Below the pieces are notes generated by a model, which worked only from the letters and a program-made list of their open reading frames with translations, ran no database searches and had not been told where the DNA came from. From CATOSP01 sp965237775 (GTDB lineage: Bacteria > Chloroflexota > Dehalococcoidia > Lucifugimonadales > UBA3495), in assembly GCA_965237775.1 (NCBI GenBank), contig OZ250155.1, positions 4,960,001 through 5,024,000 on the forward strand: a stretch of DNA of 64,000 nucleotides, in the 5' to 3' direction. Positions within the stretch are counted from its first letter, which is position 1, and each line of letters opens with the position of its first letter. Below are positions 47,404 through 56,525 of this stretch, one piece after another. Position numbers and translations under genes: made by a program.

Positions 47404-49019
47404 TTAAGACACTACGACCCGTTGTCCCTTGTCGCTATCCCCTGGCACCAGACGCAGGTGTGACACAGTTCCAGATATCAGCGCCCGCTGGACAGCTTCA
47501 GGATCGGCTAGACGGGCGTTCTCTATGTGAGTTCTGATGTGCCCTATAGGAATCCTCACCCCTTCAATGTCGAGCCACATGTCTTGTTCCATGAGGACAG
47601 AACGCGCACAGCCGTCCAGCAGATCCTCCAGCCCTGGGCCCCAATGATCCAAGCTCAGGTTCAACGATTTCCACGTAAAGTCGATGCTTTCCCCCTTGAG
47701 CAGGCTTGCAGCCGTCAAGATCTCCTGTCCCTCCTCGGGAGTAAGTGAAGGGGGGAGCGCCCAACAGATGCCCCTGCGGTCCTGCAGAAAGGCGAGTGCC
47801 TCAAAAACCCAGACCAAGCCTTCGTCTACCGAGAAGGGCGTCAGTATCTCACTACTCATGACTATGCCGCCAGGCCAACGGAATGCAAGGCGATGCGGTG
47901 GTTGACAGGCACCTACCCATCGAAAGTGTGGCACTAAAGCGGCTGGCATTGCTGGTTTAGGATCCAACCAGAACTTGGCCTCAAACTCACCGGCCTCGAC
48001 GTCGACTCTCAAGCGAGTTTGCAGCCATCCGACGTTATCGGCTCCGGTCAAGATGGACCCTTTCAGACCTCCTGTTCGTTCAGTGAGGTAGACCGGCCAA
48101 CTGGCTATAAGCCTGTCGTCATCCATGATATCGAGTGCGAGGCTGATGGGCTCATCAAGCGCCCTGCTGGACGGCAGGAGACTGACCTCCGCTCCAGTGA
48201 AGCTCCCTCCGAGACCAGAGGGGCATCTACCGCTACGCCGCAAACCATGCTGGGCGGAATGGTCGCTGCCAACCCATAGGTCAAGGCGTTCTGTACTAAA
48301 TCGCCGTCCGGTCCGATGACGACCTTGACCTTGATGGTGATAGGTCGATCATCAACAGCTCCTGAATACTTCGGATAAACGTCAACTCTCCCATCACTGA
48401 AGCTGACGGAGAGGACAACGTCCGTTGGTCTGCAGTTCGCCGCAGTTCTTCCAGTAGATAGCTCATAGCGGTAGTAGGGGTCGATCTCATTCAAACGACT
48501 ATGAAGAGTCCGTAACCGACCTATTCCGTCATGGACATCAGCGATTCTCGCTTGCTCTTCCCGAAGTTCGCGAAGCAAGTAGTACACCTCATCTTTTGCC
48601 CCCTCTAGAAAGTATCGCTTAATGTCCGGGAATGCCTACATTTTCTAGTCCAGCCATGTCTTCCCTAACCATTGGATTGGAAAGCAGTAGCTCTTTCCGA
48701 GTCCACGGAACCATTCGTCCTCGGCGGGGGTGGGATCGATGGGAACAACAAGGGTCCACCGAGCTGGCTTTAGGCCCACCGCCCGTTTCAAAGAACAGAC
48801 TGCCTGTCTTGGCCGAGTTTTGCCAATTCTGCCAGTAAAGGATTTGAGCTCGAATGCGTGCACGATTTGGTTGTTCTGTCCGTGGATGATCTGCACGTCC
48901 TGACCACCATCACCGCCCTTACCATCGATCCGCTGGGCCTCTAGGTGCAGCCGACTGAGCAGGACCGAGACTATGTCCTCATATCGTTGGCGTTCGATTT
49001 CCTCCCACCGAATCTGCAT
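47404..49019 (-). pseudogene. PD-(D/E)XK nuclease-domain protein, broken by two amber stops and a frameshift
   Basis: Reading from 49019: an Mrr-like nuclease core with DGKGGDGGQDVQI and HAFELKSFTGR (D ... E-x-K) and WLGKTWLD. Then TAG, KM, TAG, and the same frame continues PDIKRYFLEGAKDEVYYLLREL to a beta-rich region (KVKVVIGPDGDLVQNALTYG). A one-base shift near 48220 leads into SGLGGSFTGAEVSLLPSSRA and a long C-terminal domain. The repaired gene would be about 537 residues. It is probably a phage-defence nuclease with a fused sensor domain. Stops at about 48627-48644. Confidence 0.72.
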
Positions 49020-49027
49020 GACCTCGC

Positions 49028-49936
49028 CTAGGCATCAAGGTTTAGTGTGAGAATCCTCTCAGGTATTGGGACAAAGCGTTTGGTGGTATATCTCTCTACC
49101 AAACCCTCCAAGTCGAGTCGGCTGATAAGTTCTTGCATGTCCACCAATTGCTCATCGTCACTCAGATAGTCGTCGTAAACGTAACGGTCGTCATCAACTT
49201 GACGGCCGCCACTGGGAGTTAATGAAGGAAAGAACTCCACGGCTCCCATCCTCCCTCTGCGCATACGCTCATCCTGAGGCCCATTCGAAACGTTGTGTAC
49301 CCCTGCCCTTGTACAGGAAGGATGAAAGAGACATCTCCACGGTACTGCGTCTCGGTGCCAATGAATTGAATCGAAGCTCTTTGGACCTCATCCGTCATGA
49401 ACAAGCCTTACAATTTCTAACGGAGCAACCGTGCATCCCATTTGCGGTGGGTCTGGCGACTGTTGCATACGACAGTTCCAATGCCGTCTTGCCGTGCGGT
49501 CGTCTACATGGTTGTAAAAGCAATACAATGGGGTGGCGCCTATCCAATCTGAAAATGCCTCAAGAGCGTCCATCTGGTACCTCGAACCGGCCTTATATCG
49601 CAATCGACCGTACGAATACGCTGATGTTTGGTCTAGCTTTAGCTTCTTCGCCTAGACAACGTAGAACGTAGGAGTGATCCTGCGTCTAAAGATCACCCAT
49701 AGCCAGTCGAAGCCGACAATCCGCTCATCGAATTTAGAGACTCGGAATACACCAACTTCGTTTAGTACGGTACGTGCAATTTCCAGCATGGCCAAGTCCG
49801 ACGCCGTATCTTCAGAAAAGCCGAGCCTCAGTCGTCTTGCGTCACGCAGCCAGCCCCAGGTCATCTCGGCCAATGACTCATACAGGCTTAGGGCGTCCGT
49901 ATACCGAGGTGGTCCATGCGTTTGAAAGGCACGCAT
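49028..49936 (-). pseudogene. DUF6615-like protein with an amber and an opal stop
   Basis: A single frame of 303 codons is interrupted only by TAG (about 49649-49651, after PTFYVV and before AKKLKLDQ, where Gln is likely) and TGA (about 49385-49387, between LVHDG and GPKSFDSIHWHRDAVPW, where Arg is likely). The order RIVGFDWLWVI, GATPLYCFYNHV and FDSIHWH...PWRCLF matches DUF6615 as I recall it. Found in defence-like regions; function unknown. Both stops could be C-to-T changes. Confidence 0.6.
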
Positions 49937-50004
49937 TAGTCTTTGTCGTCTCCAAGAGCTACCGCCGAATTCCGCAGCCGCTCGAGCCCCCTCCCTCCAA
50001 TTAG

Positions 50005-51240
50005 CTATTCTATCCCCAGCTTCCTTCGTAAGGGCGGATATCGGGTCGCCATATTCCTGATGTGGTCACAGTCGATCTCCAAAAGACGAAGCAAGTGTAG
50101 CTGCACTAGGGCCCCAAGTTTGGAGTGTAGTTGGCGCAACTCCTGCGGCTCAGTTACGGCCTGATTCTTGATGTCCTGGTCATAGTGGGTCAGATAATTT
50201 CTTGTGCTGACCACTCGGCTGACAAATGCTTCGCGCGCGGATTCGTTTCCGAACAGGTCATTGAATGGCATGAGCATCTGCCTGATCCTGCGCCGGAGAG
50301 AAAGCTCGTTTGCATATTTGAACCTTGCTTGTACCCAGGATCTCCATCTGTTCGGAGTGCTCTGTAGGATCGAATCTATGAGACTCCCGAATTCTTCCTC
50401 CGGCATTTGGGTCTCTGCGGAGCTCCTTCGATGTAGCGATTCTATGCCATGGACAAGGAACAGAAATCCCACTTCCAGATGCATGTACCGATTTGCCGAG
50501 ACCGCGAAGTACGGGTTGAATGTGGGTTCATATTCCTCATAGCGGTCTAGCCATCTGGGCAGGTATTCTTGGATGTTGTGGGCCATTTCGTCAAATGAGA
50601 TGAGAAAGTTTCCTGCGCTGATGTCCTCCCTGGGCAGGTCATACGGATCGAACTGGCCGTATATGACCACGGTATTGCGGGGACTGTAGGGCGCGTTCGC
50701 TTCCTCTCGGGAACCGCTGATGGAGGTGAAGGAAACGGAACGGTCAAATGCCAAGCAAATGAAGTTTCTTACTCTCCGCAACACCTGCATAAACTCGGAG
50801 AATGAACGCGGTCGTCTCGATTCTATCCTGATGCTCATCTCGGTGGTGATAGCTTGCTCGAACAGGCTTGACTTCATTCCAGCTCCCATGTGGAAGCCTA
50901 TGGTGAGATCGGCCGATATTGGGAAAGTAATCGGTTCAGGCTGGTTGTAGGTTACGGAAAATGGTTCGGCCGCGTCCCCATCGCGTGAGAAGGGGCGGTG
51001 TTGAAAGACGAACCACTCGTCAAGCCCCTCGTCTGAAAATGTCACACCCCAGAAAACGCAACCTACATGGACGCTGCACTTGGACAGTAGTTCAACGTTC
51101 ACCACGTCTGTCTGTTGAACGACTATACAATCAACTAGAGTCACGGGGCCTGCCTTGTCCGTCACCCCCAGAATGTGTAGTCTCTTTTCCGTGAGTTGCT
51201 CACGAGGTCTGTTGTGTGGCGAATCAAAGGCATCAAACAT
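50005..51240 (-). CDS. ApeA-like HEPN abortive-infection protein
   Basis: A 411-residue protein with an ApeA N-terminal beta-rich domain (GVTFSDEGLDEWFVFQHRPF, QPEPITFPISADLTIGFH) and a C-terminal ApeA-like HEPN domain. The HEPN catalytic motif R-x4-H is visible as RNYLTH near the C-terminus. HEPN proteins of this type are RNases that block phage growth by killing or arresting the infected cell. This is the only intact member of a cluster whose neighbours (nuclease, DUF6615, small HEPN) are all interrupted. Start ATG at 51240; a single-gene system is plausible. Confidence 0.8.
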   Translation of the reverse strand: MFDAFDSPHNRPREQLTEKRLHILGVTDKAGPVTLVDCIVVQQTDVVNVELLSKCSVHVGCVFWGVTFSDEGLDEWFVFQHRPFSRDGDAAEPFSVTYNQPEPITFPISADLTIGFHMGAGMKSSLFEQAITTEMSIRIESRRPRSFSEFMQVLRRVRNFICLAFDRSVSFTSISGSREEANAPYSPRNTVVIYGQFDPYDLPREDISAGNFLISFDEMAHNIQEYLPRWLDRYEEYEPTFNPYFAVSANRYMHLEVGFLFLVHGIESLHRRSSAETQMPEEEFGSLIDSILQSTPNRWRSWVQARFKYANELSLRRRIRQMLMPFNDLFGNESAREAFVSRVVSTRNYLTHYDQDIKNQAVTEPQELRQLHSKLGALVQLHLLRLLEIDCDHIRNMATRYPPLRRKLGIE

Positions 51241-51488
51241 CTACGGGGACGCGTCCCCATTCTCAGAGATGCGAAGCACTCCCGTTAGTCTGTTGTCAGA
51301 TTTCTCTACCAGCCAGAAGTAGCCGTATGTTTCTATCGACTCCGGAAGTTGCATCAGACACCCCTTTTAGCACGCGCCACGTACGACGCACCCATCGCCC
51401 CAGCCGCTGTAGCTGTCCTGGTGTGTGAACCGCCATCGCCTCATGGTATGATAATTTGGCAGTACCACAATTAAACTAGGTCGGGCCC

Positions 51489-51686
51489 ATGCTTGAGAAC
51501 TACGTCGACGTCATTGAGGCGTCCAAGATTCTGGAGGTCCACCCTGAGACGGTGAAGCGCCTCATACGAGAAGGTAAGCTGACTGCAGCCAAATTCGGGA
51601 ACAAGTGGATCATCGAGCTCGACCGTCTCCGCGTGTTTGCCAACACCTATGACGGAAAGCGCGGTAGAACGAGGAGACTCTTGTGA
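51489..51686 (+). CDS. Excisionase-type helix-turn-helix protein
   Basis: 65 residues: YVDVIEASKILEVHPETVKRLIREGKLTAAKFGNKWII is a MerR/excisionase (Xis-like) winged HTH, followed by a basic tail. Such small proteins act as excisionases or local regulators of mobile or defence islands. Divergent from the ApeA-like gene. A TATGATAAT -10-like box lies about 40 bp upstream. Confidence 0.78.
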   Translation: MLENYVDVIEASKILEVHPETVKRLIREGKLTAAKFGNKWIIELDRLRVFANTYDGKRGRTRRLL

Positions 51687-51838
51687 GTACCATCGCCTCT
51701 AGGGACCTTGAGAATACAAGTGAATAATCCGCAAGGGCCTTCGGGCCTTGGTATGGCGATGCCCCGTAGGCTATGGAATTGACGCACCGATTAACTTGCG
51801 GTTCACTCAGACAATGGTTAAGGTCGTTTTAGTCAGCT

Positions 51839-52339
51839 CTAACCTATCCTGTCTCTTATGTACTGAATGAACTTGTCGCAGAACAGATACAGGTCTTCAC
51901 CTCCTATCTCCGCCTTCCTATGTCGGACGTAATCTTCGTTCTTGCGCTTCATCTCGTCGCACACAATCATCTTTATTTCGGACGGCTCACGGGAATCAGC
52001 GGAGGACGACCCAATGCCCTAAAACCTAAATCGGCCGTGAGCTACTGCATTGCGTAGGTGGTTGACGAGAACTTTCAGTGTTTTCGTTTTGACGGGATAC
52101 TCGTCGAGCAAGGGGTCGATGTTTGGCCAGCCGCGATCGTAGAGGGTCTCTATGCTAATATCCAATACATTTAATCCCTTCAGTTCGCGTTCCCAAGGTA
52201 TGACAATCAGCCCAAGAAGAGAGTTGAAGAGATGGGTAACCTCGTGAATGTCCGCCCCATTCTTGCGAGCGTTCCTCATATGGACCAGATTCTTGTTGGT
52301 ACGCTCTACGATCCCCATAGCCTCATTCCTGGAAATCAT
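51839..52339 (-). pseudogene. Small HEPN-family protein interrupted by TAG
   Basis: The first 106 residues end in LRNAVAHGRFRF, which contains the R-x4-H HEPN motif (RNAVAH). A TAG (52019-52021) then interrupts a frame that continues for 60 codons (SREPSEIKMIVCDEMKRKN and LYLFCDKFIQYIRDRIG) to the final TAG at 51839-51841. The extension looks like the normal C-terminus of HEPN-family (pEK499 p136-like) proteins. The motif part may still be translated on its own. Confidence 0.65.
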
Positions 52340-52503
52340 GACTTCTCCTCCTCACTTAATGTTTGCCTAGATCCTGCGCCCCACATTGCCTATAACTAGG
52401 CCTCCTCGGGCGTGGGTCTCAGACGGCCCATCCTTCCCGAACGCCCGTTTGCGCAGGTCCACAGGCAATACGGTCGGGTCCTATAGGGACTCTCATGTGT
52501 GGG

Positions 52504-52686
52504 CTACCTTATAAGCCCCACCAAACTTGACGATAGACAGAACCATCTTCGAGATGTGGCTCGTCCTGGCAGACCCGCCAAAGTCGGTTGCTGCGCGATC
52601 ATGACTGGGGGGCGGCACTCATGGGCGGTGACCTTGAAGCCAGCCCCTAGTTGGGAGTGACCGTCCTCGCCAAGTGACATCGCCAC
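52504..52686 (-). pseudogene. IS1182-like transposase fragment
   Basis: A short frame ends in GRATSRRWFCLSSSLVGLI, similar to FPATARRRFCLPYTLVGLA in the IS1182 remnant at 46926-47360, and the DNA is alike (GACAGAACC-TCTTCGAG). Only this piece is preserved. Confidence 0.45.
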
Positions 52687-52980
52687 CTAATGAGCGGTTC
52701 CGTCCTACGTCAGGCGCCTCCTCGTACAACGGCTCCAGCACGTCCAGCATGCCTGGGACCACCACGTGGTGGTAGTGGAGATGATGGCGATGCCAGGGGC
52801 CCTGGAGGTCCCTTCTACCATCCGCTCAACTTGCTGCCGTCGAGGGTCAGAATTCCTAGGGGCTCGCCGCCCTCGACATGTTCTTCATCGGCCTGCTAAG
52901 CCACAGTCCGAGCTGAACCCCGCTTTGCCGGCTGTACAAGGGCGGGCAACAGTCGAAAAGCCCGCATCGTTGAGGTCGTC
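52687..52980. other. Decayed sequence, no gene
   Basis: About 300 bp between the IS1182 fragment and the peroxiredoxin gene. A few short GC-rich frames exist on both strands but none resembles a family. It is probably transposon debris. The adjoining 52340-52503 is also gene-free. Confidence 0.5.
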
Positions 52981-53442
52981 CTACAGACGCTCCAGTAACT
53001 TTGCAATCTGATCGGTGTGGTTCATGTCGGGTTCCCACTCGCAGATCACACTGTGTTCGTCGATGACAACTGCGGGCCTTTTCCCGTCTGACGGGTCTTT
53101 GACGTACCTCTCTCCATCGAGAGCGGACATGCCTAGCTCAATGCCTACTCGTCGATCAGGGTCGTTCAGGACCGCGAACGGAAGCTGCTCTTTCTCAACC
53201 CACTGACGTGCAGCATCCAAGCTTCCGTCATGGATTCCGAACAGCACGACGTTCTTCTCGGTGAACTCGGCAGCATGCTCTCGGTACCCAAGAGCCATGC
53301 GGGTTCAATTACCACCGCCCGGACTCGTGAAGAAGTACAGCAGGACCTTTTGTCCGCGAAGACTGCTAAGGGATATCGTCTGTCCATCGCTGGACTGAAG
53401 TGTGAAATCGGAAATCGTCTTCACGATGTAAGTTTCCATCAT
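52981..53442 (-). CDS. Peroxiredoxin, predicted selenoprotein (in-frame UGA at the peroxidatic Cys position)
   Basis: A 153-residue AhpC/TSA-BCP-type protein read through one UGA. The N-terminus TISDFTLQSSDGQTISLSSLRGQ and VLLYFFTSP match the family; the next element is GGGN-UGA-TRMALGYREHAAEF. Peroxiredoxins have Pro-Gly-Cys-Thr there, so the UGA (53305-53307, codon 46) sits exactly at the peroxidatic Cys. Downstream WVEKEQLPFAVLNDPDRRV and the C-terminal strands are intact, with no other break. A hairpin starts 4 nt after the UGA. Start ATG 53442 (AAGGA upstream) or 53439. It would reduce peroxides. The alternative is a Cys-to-stop mutation. Confidence 0.8.
53273..53300 (-). promoter_or_regulatory. 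Predicted bacterial SECIS hairpin of the peroxiredoxin gene
   Basis: On the coding strand GCATG pairs with CATGC; one G bulges; CTCT pairs with AGAG; then T-G, G-C and G-C close a GUA loop: 12 base pairs in 28 nt, beginning 4 nt after the UGA. The apical loop lies about 17 nt from the UGA and starts with G, which fits the general rules for bacterial SECIS elements (loop 16-37 nt from the UGA, G in the first loop positions). Confidence 0.7.
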
Positions 53443-53649
53443 TGCCGTCCTTTCTGGTGAGACTTAATAGAACCGACGCACGCATGGCAGAACCGTTCCC
53501 CATGCAGTTGCTGGGCTGCACGGAGTCTAGGCGTTTCTCACCGCCGATGCACGCCTAGCTACGCACGTTCGATCGGGCGGCGAAGTGAGTAGCGCATCCT
53601 CTTGCGCCAGGACGTCTGTAGGTCCCAGGCGCCCAACCGGGCCGCGCCC

Positions 53650-53895
53650 CTAGCTGAGCATCGTCGTGTAGCGAGTGAAATCAACCGGCGCGAGGCCAGA
53701 TTGCGAGCGCAGACGCGTCAGGAATCGCAGGATCTCCCGCCGTAGGGCGACGCCTTCGCACGCGAGTCCAGGAAGGTAGAGGCCGCCTGCAGCGGGGTCA
53801 CACGTTGCAATCTCCGCGCCTGAATCGTCTACGGAGTACTTGTTGGGTTCGCTTGGTCCACCGGCGACGCTGTTTGACATTATAGGGGCGCTCAT
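53650..53895 (-). CDS. Hypothetical small protein, doubtful
   Basis: 81 codons starting MSAPIMSNSVAGGPSEPN and ending in TRYTTMLS. No family recognised, no ribosome-binding site, and the start lies in a repeated hairpin (53880-53930). It may be a remnant. Confidence 0.25.
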   Translation of the reverse strand: MSAPIMSNSVAGGPSEPNKYSVDDSGAEIATCDPAAGGLYLPGLACEGVALRREILRFLTRLRSQSGLAPVDFTRYTTMLS

Positions 53896-53930
53896 GTGTG
53901 AGCGCTCCTATAAGCCCCACCTAATTGGAC
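53880..53930. repeat. Repeat shared with 52481-52529, containing a hairpin
   Basis: TATAGGG ... CTCATGTGTG ... CCTATAAGCCCCACC occurs here and, with changes, at 52481-52529. In this copy GGCGCTCA and TGAGCGCT form a stem. The copy at 52481 joins the IS1182-like fragment. The region from 53931 to 54267 holds no recognisable gene. Confidence 0.6.
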
Positions 53931-54267
53931 CCGAACTAGCGGCCAGTGCGCGAACCGTCAGGCCCGAGAGGAGAGCAACGCCTTCTCGACCTTGGCGACA
54001 TTTCAGGCGGGATTGTCTTCTTCGTGTCCGGCCCGGTGATTCTCACACCGGTTCTTGCAGTAACTGCATTGAATTCCATCGGCAGCGTTGATCCGATCGG
54101 ACAGGATCAGCTGTGGTCCTTCCAGTCCCGACACCCGGGCGTAACAAGGGATGAGGGCGTTCATTTTTGGGAACAAATGGCAAGACGATTTCCGTCGCGC
54201 AACGAGCGATTCCCGGATTCCTTGGGCACCATTGAGCGGGCACCATTGAGCAAATAGCAAATTCCCC

Positions 54268-54612
54268 TCACCACTTCAGGCGTGCAGTGCTTGGCGTCGA
54301 CGCTGCCGCGGTTGCCGGTGTTGTCTCGGCACAGTCAATACGACGGGTCTGGCCCGGTATGGCGCGCTGACGGCAATTCTTACAGAGGCCGAGGGCCTTG
54401 AGTTCCTGTCGTTTTTCGGCAGTGCGTGCCTTCCGGTCCTCCGGAGTGAGACGCACTTTCTTGGGATTGTTGGATCCCTTCAGCTTGTCGGTCAGAGCCG
54501 TAGCGGGCTTGGACCCGCTTCGTGCCGACGTGGGTGATTTGCCTGCATTGCGGGTCTTCTTGGCCCTGTGCTTCGGCTCTGGCTTGAGCTGATAGGCCGA
54601 GTTAACGGGCAT
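54268..54612 (-). CDS. Lys/Arg-rich protein with a Cys-rich C-terminal motif
   Basis: 114 residues. The N-terminal half is rich in Lys, Arg, Ser and Thr (disordered, nucleic-acid-like). The C-terminal part has KRQELKALGLCKNCRQRAIPGQTRRIDCAE, which looks like a zinc-binding CxxC...C knuckle of the sort seen in small HNH- or zinc-ribbon-like proteins. The last residues (TTPATAAASTPSTARLKW) look frame-shifted. Function unknown. Confidence 0.45.
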   Translation of the reverse strand: MPVNSAYQLKPEPKHRAKKTRNAGKSPTSARSGSKPATALTDKLKGSNNPKKVRLTPEDRKARTAEKRQELKALGLCKNCRQRAIPGQTRRIDCAETTPATAAASTPSTARLKW

Positions 54613-54806
54613 GGGCAGCTGGATTTCATACTCGAAGGTACCGCCTACTACCCAGTTGCGGGGGGAACAGACCGGGACAACGTTCGAGAATAAGCGTCAT
54701 CTCCGACTATCCGGCACTTTGCACCGAGCGAGAGCAGGTAGCCGGATATTAAGGCCCAGCACGATCATCCTGATTCCTTCCGAGCAGGGTCGAGCGTCTA
54801 CGAGAA

Positions 54807-55109
54807 TCAATAGCTGGCCCGCCCTGAACCCGTGAGAACATGTACAGCGTCAATTGTCACGACGCGCTCAATCCCTACAGTTTTCCAACGGCGTAAGCCG
54901 ATGATCGAGCCGTCCACGTGGCCCACTTTACCGCCGCCGATTACAATCGTGGGAACGCCGCGTATTCCGGCCTTGGCCGCCAGGTTCCGCGTTCGGTCGC
55001 TACGGCCGGCCAGGCACGTAATCACGTCCATCTCGTTTTCCCGGAGACGCTGCCCGACGGCATGGCCCATGTCGCCCGGGCTCAGAATAGCCACAGTACT
55101 GATATTCAT
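54807..55109 (-). CDS. Chimeric ORF: NAD-binding 6PGDH-type start fused to a thioredoxin-like tail
   Basis: 100 residues. The N-terminal about 45 residues (VAILSPGDMGHAVGQRL, then DVITCLAGRSDRTRNLA) are the Rossmann start of a 6-phosphogluconate-dehydrogenase-like oxidoreductase. The rest (GIRGVPTIVIGGGKVGHVDG) reads like the cis-Pro strand of a thioredoxin or glutaredoxin fold. Each part is too short to work. It probably arose by deletion joining two genes. Next to IS630 element A copy 2. Confidence 0.45.
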   Translation of the reverse strand: MNISTVAILSPGDMGHAVGQRLRENEMDVITCLAGRSDRTRNLAAKAGIRGVPTIVIGGGKVGHVDGSIIGLRRWKTVGIERVVTIDAVHVLTGSGRASY

Positions 55110-55211
55110 GAATGGTTTCTCGCGAATCAGATTTAGAGCGCCAACTATAGCACAGGGCTTGGCTCCTTCTTCGGCAGGAGTCGGTTGCGGACGGTCTGCT
55201 GAACGGGGATA

Positions 55212-56388
55212 CTAAACTAAAGCCAAGGTGGGATGTGCAATTAGGGTGAGCCCGGAATCGGGCTGCGAGTGTCGCGGGAGACTTTCGGCCCATGATTGCA
55301 GGACGGTGCGGCAGCGCCGCTTCACCTCATCCTTCCGCTTGGCTAGCCCATCGAGGAAGTGATCGACCCTCTCCTGCACCTTGACCTTGCTGCCCAAGCA
55401 CAGGTTTCCCGTCGCCTCCTCTCTGGCCCAGCCCCAGATGGCCTCATCGGCGTTGAAGTCCGGGCTGTAGCCCGGCAGAGCCTGCCCTCGTGAAAACGGG
55501 GGTTCACCAGCCTCAACGCCAGCCCCGGCGTCCGCAGATACTCCCTCACCGCCTCGCCACGGTGTGCCGGCGCGTTGTCCCAGATCACGTTGAGCGGCCC
55601 AGAGTGCCTCTCCCTCAGTTGTGCCAGGAAGACGGCTGAGGTTCCGGAGTTGCTGTTCCCCTCCAGTTCCATCCATTCCACCTCGCCGGTCTCCAGGCAA
55701 ACCGCCGAGTAGTAGCTGGCCTTCTCCCCATAGCGTGGGCTGCTGGAGTCCACCAAGGCCGACTCTCCCCTGAGCACCCATTTGCCCCGCAGTTCGGCGT
55801 CCGCCCGGAAGTGGGCCTCGTCGGCGAAGAATATCTTGGCCCCGGACCGTATGGCCTCCTCCGACAGGGCGGCGTACTGCGCTACGAAAGCCTCCCGCTT
55901 GGCCTCATCCGCCTTGAGCAGATGCTTCTTGGGGCGCTTGAAGGCAAATCCCAAGCGGTGCAGATAGTTCAGGCAACTGCTGCGGCTCAAACTGACGTCA
56001 AACCGCTCCGAAACGAACTGCCGCACCACCTTCCAATACCAGTTGGACAGTTCGATGCCCGCCTGCTCCGGTAACTCCTCCACCGCTGCCTTCAACTCCG
56101 CCTGTTGCGTCTCACCAAGGGCGGGGGGGAACCACCGGTCTGCTCGAATATCAAGGCTGCAGGCCCTCCCTCGCCGAAGGCGGCGGCCCACCGTCCTATG
56201 GTGTGTGGGTCCCGTTCCAGCGCCTCCGCCGTCCCTGATGCTGTCCAGCCCTGTGCCAGCAGCAAGATGGCGTACCACCGCTCCCGTTCCCTGGGCGTTG
56301 GCGCCAGAATCATCCGGCGGCGCAAGCCCTTGGCATCCATCTGCCATTGTTCCAGAAACCGCTCCATCTCCCTCACGCCCATCACCAA
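55212..56388 (-). pseudogene. IS630-family transposase A, copy 2, broken by a 23-bp insertion
   Basis: The N-terminal frame and C7 slippage site are the same as copy 1 up to the second catalytic Asp (VIWDNAPAH). The 23-bp insertion (55480-55502) after LALRLVN shifts the frame, so the last acidic residue (NADEAIW) is no longer joined. Inactive as it stands. Confidence 0.87.
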
Positions 56389-56476
56389 CCCCTCGCATCT
56401 TCAAAGACCAGTTAACTCGGTTCTCCCCACAAATTTACCCCATGACTCTGCGCATTTCACCTTAGCTTTGGTTTAG
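55212..56476. mobile_element. IS630-family element A, copy 2 (1,265 bp)
   Basis: Same inverted repeats and sequence as 16122-17363, but 23 bp longer because of an insertion at 55480-55502. TA is present at the left end (55210-55211) but not at the right. Confidence 0.88.
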
Positions 56477-56525
56477 GGAGCGAACCGACAACCTCATCAG
56501 ATGACCGGTCTGGCTGGAGTTAACC

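Noticed and set aside
49385..49387. Selenocysteine at the UGA in the DUF6615-like gene
   Set aside because: The position is not a Cys site in the family (Arg is likely), no hairpin follows at the right spacing, and a second stop is present.
42209..52021. TAG recoding (for example pyrrolysine), because five interrupted genes have in-frame TAG
   Set aside because: Most intact genes in the window end in TAG, and the affected genes (IS110, nuclease, DUF6615, HEPN) also carry frameshifts or TGA. Ordinary decay explains it better.
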